Below, one piece after another: positions 61,420-64,000 of a stretch of 64,000 nt of DNA. The position numbers and the translations under genes are program-made. This DNA is from an uncultured Bacteroidia bacterium. GTDB taxonomy: Bacteria > Bacteroidota > Bacteroidia > Bacteroidales > UBA932. The notes under the pieces are model-generated. The model was not told the origin of the DNA. It searched no databases and saw only the letters and a program-made list of their open reading frames with translations. Positions within the stretch are counted from its first letter, which is position 1, and every line of letters starts with the position of its first letter. The DNA lies in contig CACXMA010000007.1 in NCBI GenBank assembly GCA_902768665.1, forward strand, positions 1 to 64,000, in the 5' to 3' direction.

Positions 61420-62337
61420 TCAGAAGATGTTGCAGTGGTTGAAGAAATCGATTTCCTCGAGCTGGGCCTTCAGGGCGGCCTCCTCGTCGGGGGTAATGTT
61501 GCGCCAGGGGGTGCGGTTCGGGCCGAGATCCAGTCCAATCAGCTTCATGATGCGCTTGCCGCCGACGATGTTGCCGCGGAAGTTGCAGATGACGTTGATG
61601 ACCGCCTGGGAGTAGTCCTGGAGCTCGCGGGCCTTCTCGAGGTCTCCGGCGGCCCAGGCCTCGCCGATGGCGACCTGGACGCGGCCGTTGTAGTTCGTGG
61701 TGCCGCAGATGCCGCCCTGTGCGCCGCCCTGGGCGAGGGACGGCAGATAGGTCTCGTCCTGGCCGTGGAGCATGTCGAACTTGCCGCCTTTGTAGAGCCG
61801 GCACTGGTTGTATTCATAGAGGCTCTCGAAGGTGTACTTGATGCCCGCGAAGTTGGGGATGCGGCCGTCGACGGCCTTCAGCAGATCCAGCATCGGCAGG
61901 AAGCAGCCGTTGAAGGCGGGGATATGGTAGAAGTAGAACGGAAGCTCCGGCGCGGCGGCGGCGATCGTCTCGCAGTACTGCACGAGCTCCTCGATGCGGC
62001 CGATCTTCGGGAACGGCGGGGCCATGGCACCGATGCCCCAGGCACCGATCGCGGCGGCGTGGCGTGCCAGAGCGGCGGACTCCCGGAGGCAGCAGCTGCC
62101 GACATGGACGATGACCTTGAAGCCCTTGGGGGCCGCCTTCATCCAGGCCTCGGCCAGGGTCTTGCGTTCCTCGGTGGTCAGCATATAGCCCTCGCCGGAG
62201 GAACCGTTGATGAAAACGCCCTTGAGGCCGTTTTTCGCCAGCATCGCGGCATAGGCGGGAATGGGCTCGGTGTTGATATCGCCGTTGGGACGCATCGGGG
62301 TAAAGGGTGCGTCGATAAGACCGATGATTTTTTCCAT
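61420..62337 (-). CDS. nanA: N-acetylneuraminate lyase (DapA/NanA superfamily)
   Basis: This encodes 305 residues from ATG 62337. The DHDPS/NAL barrel is marked by INGSSGEGYMLTTEER (carboxylate-binding GS-S/T-GE), YFYHIPAFNG with the catalytic Tyr, and the Schiff-base Lys in FAGIKYTFESL near 165. The pattern fits NanA rather than DapA. It splits sialic acid into ManNAc and pyruvate. It is the first gene of a two-gene unit with the epimerase. No sialidase, NanT transporter or NanM is in the window, so sialic acid uptake must be encoded elsewhere. Confidence 0.88.
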   Translation of the reverse strand: MEKIIGLIDAPFTPMRPNGDINTEPIPAYAAMLAKNGLKGVFINGSSGEGYMLTTEERKTLAEAWMKAAPKGFKVIVHVGSCCLRESAALARHAAAIGAWGIGAMAPPFPKIGRIEELVQYCETIAAAAPELPFYFYHIPAFNGCFLPMLDLLKAVDGRIPNFAGIKYTFESLYEYNQCRLYKGGKFDMLHGQDETYLPSLAQGGAQGGICGTTNYNGRVQVAIGEAWAAGDLEKARELQDYSQAVINVICNFRGNIVGGKRIMKLIGLDLGPNRTPWRNITPDEEAALKAQLEEIDFFNHCNIF

Positions 62338-62396
62338 GATAGCTAGTAGTTTCAGTGTGTCCTGCAAGATACGAAAAAATCCGGAATAATGCTATT

Positions 62397-63455
62397 TTAT
62401 CTCCGGAAGCTCTCGTGCAGGAAAGAGCCCGTGCCGAAAAGCACCTGCGTGAGGAGCTGGGACTCGTGGGAAAGCGTAGCGAAGAGAATGCCGAAGGCGG
62501 CGAAATCGGCGTAGGGGAGGCCGCAGACGGCGGAAAGGGTCAGGGCGACGGCGGCATGGTATGTGCCGAAAGCGCCGGGGACCGGGATGATGGCGACGAG
62601 CGAGCCGACGAGCATCAGCAGGAGCGTGTCCATGGGCCCGATGCCATCGAGGGCCGCCACCGAAGGCGCCAGGGAAGGTGACAGCGCGGCGGCGTCAATG
62701 CCGCGAAGGGCCAGCACGATGCAGGAAATCATGCCCCAGTAAAGCGCCCAGATGGCGGCGGTCAGCGCGAAGAACTTCCAGGCGCCTTTCATCCGCAGGC
62801 AGGCCTTGAAGCCCTCCAGCATCCCCGCGACAAAGCCCCAGAGCTTGCCGCAGAGGCGCGAGCGGTCGCGGTAGCGCCAGACCAGCCAGCAGGCAAGGAC
62901 GGCGAGCGCGAACAGCCCGAGCAGCAGGGCCCATACCACTAGCGAAGAACCCGTCTCGCCGAAAAGTGTCTCGCCGAGCATGCGTCCGTAACGCTTCCAG
63001 AGCAGGGCCAGCATGACGCCAAGCAGCAGGAATAGTGTCAGCGCATCCCACACCCGGTCCACGACCACCGTGCCGAGCACGCGGTCGAAGGAGGCCCTTC
63101 GGCGGCCGTCTTCGCCCCGGGCGGAATGCCGGACGACGTAGCCGCAGCGCACCAGCTCGCTCAGGCGCGACAGGACGTTGCCGACCAGATAGCCGATATT
63201 GATGGCGATGAAGCAGGTCACCCTCGAGGTCGTTCCGTCCAGCGGCAGGAGCATCATGCGCCAGCGCAGCGCCCGCAGCCAGAAGACGACGGCGCCGAGT
63301 CCCATGGACAGCAGCACCCACTCCCAGCGGCACACGGCGACGATCTCACGCACTTGCGCCCAGGAGACCTGCGAGAAGCAGATCCACAGCATCAGGACGG
63401 CGACGGCGACACTGACCAGGTACCGGAGGATTTTGGAAACATCCGCTTTCATCAT
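62397..63455 (-). CDS. UPF0104/LPG-synthase-TM-like integral membrane protein
   Basis: This encodes 352 residues with about eight membrane helices. The lysylphosphatidylglycerol synthase TM region family is seen in FWLRALRWRMMLLPL, CFIAINIGYLVGNVLSRLSELVRCGYV (the conserved N-x-x-P/R-like motif region) and DRVLGTVVVDRVWDALTL. A late segment IPVPGAFGTYHAAVALTL resembles the G-x-x-E helix. Such proteins are thought to flip or assist lipid-linked substrates at the inner membrane; exact function unknown. It is transcribed away from the PfkB kinase and ends 59 bp before nanA begins. Confidence 0.83.
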   Translation of the reverse strand: MMKADVSKILRYLVSVAVAVLMLWICFSQVSWAQVREIVAVCRWEWVLLSMGLGAVVFWLRALRWRMMLLPLDGTTSRVTCFIAINIGYLVGNVLSRLSELVRCGYVVRHSARGEDGRRRASFDRVLGTVVVDRVWDALTLFLLLGVMLALLWKRYGRMLGETLFGETGSSLVVWALLLGLFALAVLACWLVWRYRDRSRLCGKLWGFVAGMLEGFKACLRMKGAWKFFALTAAIWALYWGMISCIVLALRGIDAAALSPSLAPSVAALDGIGPMDTLLLMLVGSLVAIIPVPGAFGTYHAAVALTLSAVCGLPYADFAAFGILFATLSHESQLLTQVLFGTGSFLHESFRR

Positions 63456-63497
63456 GACAAATATAGCGAATTCGGCGGATATCCCGACAAAAATTTA

Positions 63498-63505
63498 TAT
63501 ATTTG
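63498..63505 (+). promoter_or_regulatory. -7 box of the PfkB kinase gene
   Basis: TATATTTG lies 25 bp before ATG 63531 and fits TAnnTTTG. No strong -33 element was seen. Confidence 0.55.
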
Positions 63506-63530
63506 TAAGTTTGAAAAACCGCCCTTGACT

Positions 63531-64000
63531 ATGAAATCCATCCTCGGTATCGGCAATGCCCTGACAGATGTCCTCGCCGTCCTTCCGGACGACACGCTCC
63601 TCAAGAAGTACCATCTCCCCAAGGGAAGCATGCAGCACGTCGACATGGAGACGGGCGACCGCATCTGGGAGGCCCTCAAGGAATACGGCGTCAAGTATGT
63701 CCCCGGCGGCAGCGCAGCCAACACGCTGACCTGCACGGCCATCTTCGGGATGCCTTCCGGCTTTATCGGCAAGATCGGCAACGACGACCTCGGCAACCTC
63801 TTCAAGAGCACGATGGAGCAGTACGGCGTCAAGGCCCAGATGCTCTACAGCCGCAAGTCCAGCGGCCGCTGCATGGTCTTCATCACCGGCGCGAATGCCG
63901 AACGGACCTTCGCCGACTACATGGGCGCAACCCTCGAGCTCGGCCCCGACGACCTCTCCATCGAGCAGTTCCAGGGCTACGATTATTTCCACATCGAGGG
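63531..64000 (+). CDS. PfkB family carbohydrate/adenosine kinase (partial)
   Basis: The first 156 residues are in the window; the gene runs off the right edge. The start ILGIGNALTDVLA, the substrate-lid motif VKYVPGGSAANTLTC near residue 60, and GKIGNDDLGNLFKS near 82 place it in the ribokinase/PfkB family, closest in feel to adenosine kinase-like members of Bacteroidota. The C-terminal ATP and anion-hole motif (DTxGAGD) lies outside, so activity cannot be confirmed. It would phosphorylate a sugar or nucleoside in the cytoplasm. Confidence 0.85.
   Translation, partial: MKSILGIGNALTDVLAVLPDDTLLKKYHLPKGSMQHVDMETGDRIWEALKEYGVKYVPGGSAANTLTCTAIFGMPSGFIGKIGNDDLGNLFKSTMEQYGVKAQMLYSRKSSGRCMVFITGANAERTFADYMGATLELGPDDLSIEQFQGYDYFHIE

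Overview
The window comes from a Bacteroidota genome, most likely an uncultured GC-rich member of the order Bacteroidales. The evidence is two SusC/SusD pairs, BACON-domain and fimbrillin-like lipoproteins, Omp28/DUF6029 genes, almost no Shine-Dalgarno sites, and repeated -7 boxes of the Bacteroidota form TAnnTTTG (722, 9147, 10690, 13496, 41855, 46187, 52438, 63498). Genus cannot be settled from the sequence alone.

Layout. 1-6549: a possible insertion-sequence end, a small secreted protein, a HAD phosphatase, a lipoprotein 5'-nucleotidase, a lipoprotein nitroreductase, a lipid kinase and an LtaS-like membrane sulfatase. 6550-7249: a non-coding stretch of REP-like palindromes, a 94-bp element with perfect 22-bp terminal inverted repeats and a nested inverted-repeat block, bounded by 52-bp direct repeats. 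7250-12101: DMT transporter, esterase, polysaccharide flippase and NCS2 nucleobase permease. 12292-37827: a polysaccharide utilisation locus (PUL) that reads as one transcription unit of about 24 kb. It has a XylR-type AraC regulator, a ROK sugar kinase, an exo-glucosaminidase-like GH2 fused to an alkaline phosphatase, GH20, GH18 chitinase-type, SusC/D, a second SusC/D, two BACON lipoproteins and two FISUMP-type surface lipoproteins, and ends at a strong terminator. The predicted substrate is a beta-linked GlcNAc/GlcN polymer such as chitin or partly deacetylated chitin.

37892-41400 is an AT-rich island with two divergent units. Each is a small peptide gene of 43-44 codons followed by a fimbrillin/FISUMP lipoprotein gene; the right-hand lipoprotein gene is a pseudogene. 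The 262 bp between the units carries a promoter and is flanked by a 22/23-bp inverted repeat, placed almost symmetrically 35-36 bp from each start codon. This looks like a phase-variable invertible promoter and is the best candidate in the window for an undescribed system.

41893-46173: xylose operon (xylulokinase, xylose isomerase, sugar:H+ symporter). 46220-53208: RND/MMPL exporter, folD, cysS (with a REP palindrome inserted in frame inside the coding sequence), a zinc-ribbon membrane protein and exonuclease III. 53169-57405: a four-gene operon of secreted thioredoxin-fold proteins and a DUF6029 barrel. 57504-60164: a very large lipoprotein with a basic tail. 60238-62337: sialic-acid/ManNAc catabolism genes (AGE epimerase, NanA-type lyase), which with the ROK kinase could feed amino sugars to glycolysis. 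The window ends with a UPF0104-type membrane protein and a partial PfkB kinase. No rRNA, tRNA or CRISPR array was recognised.
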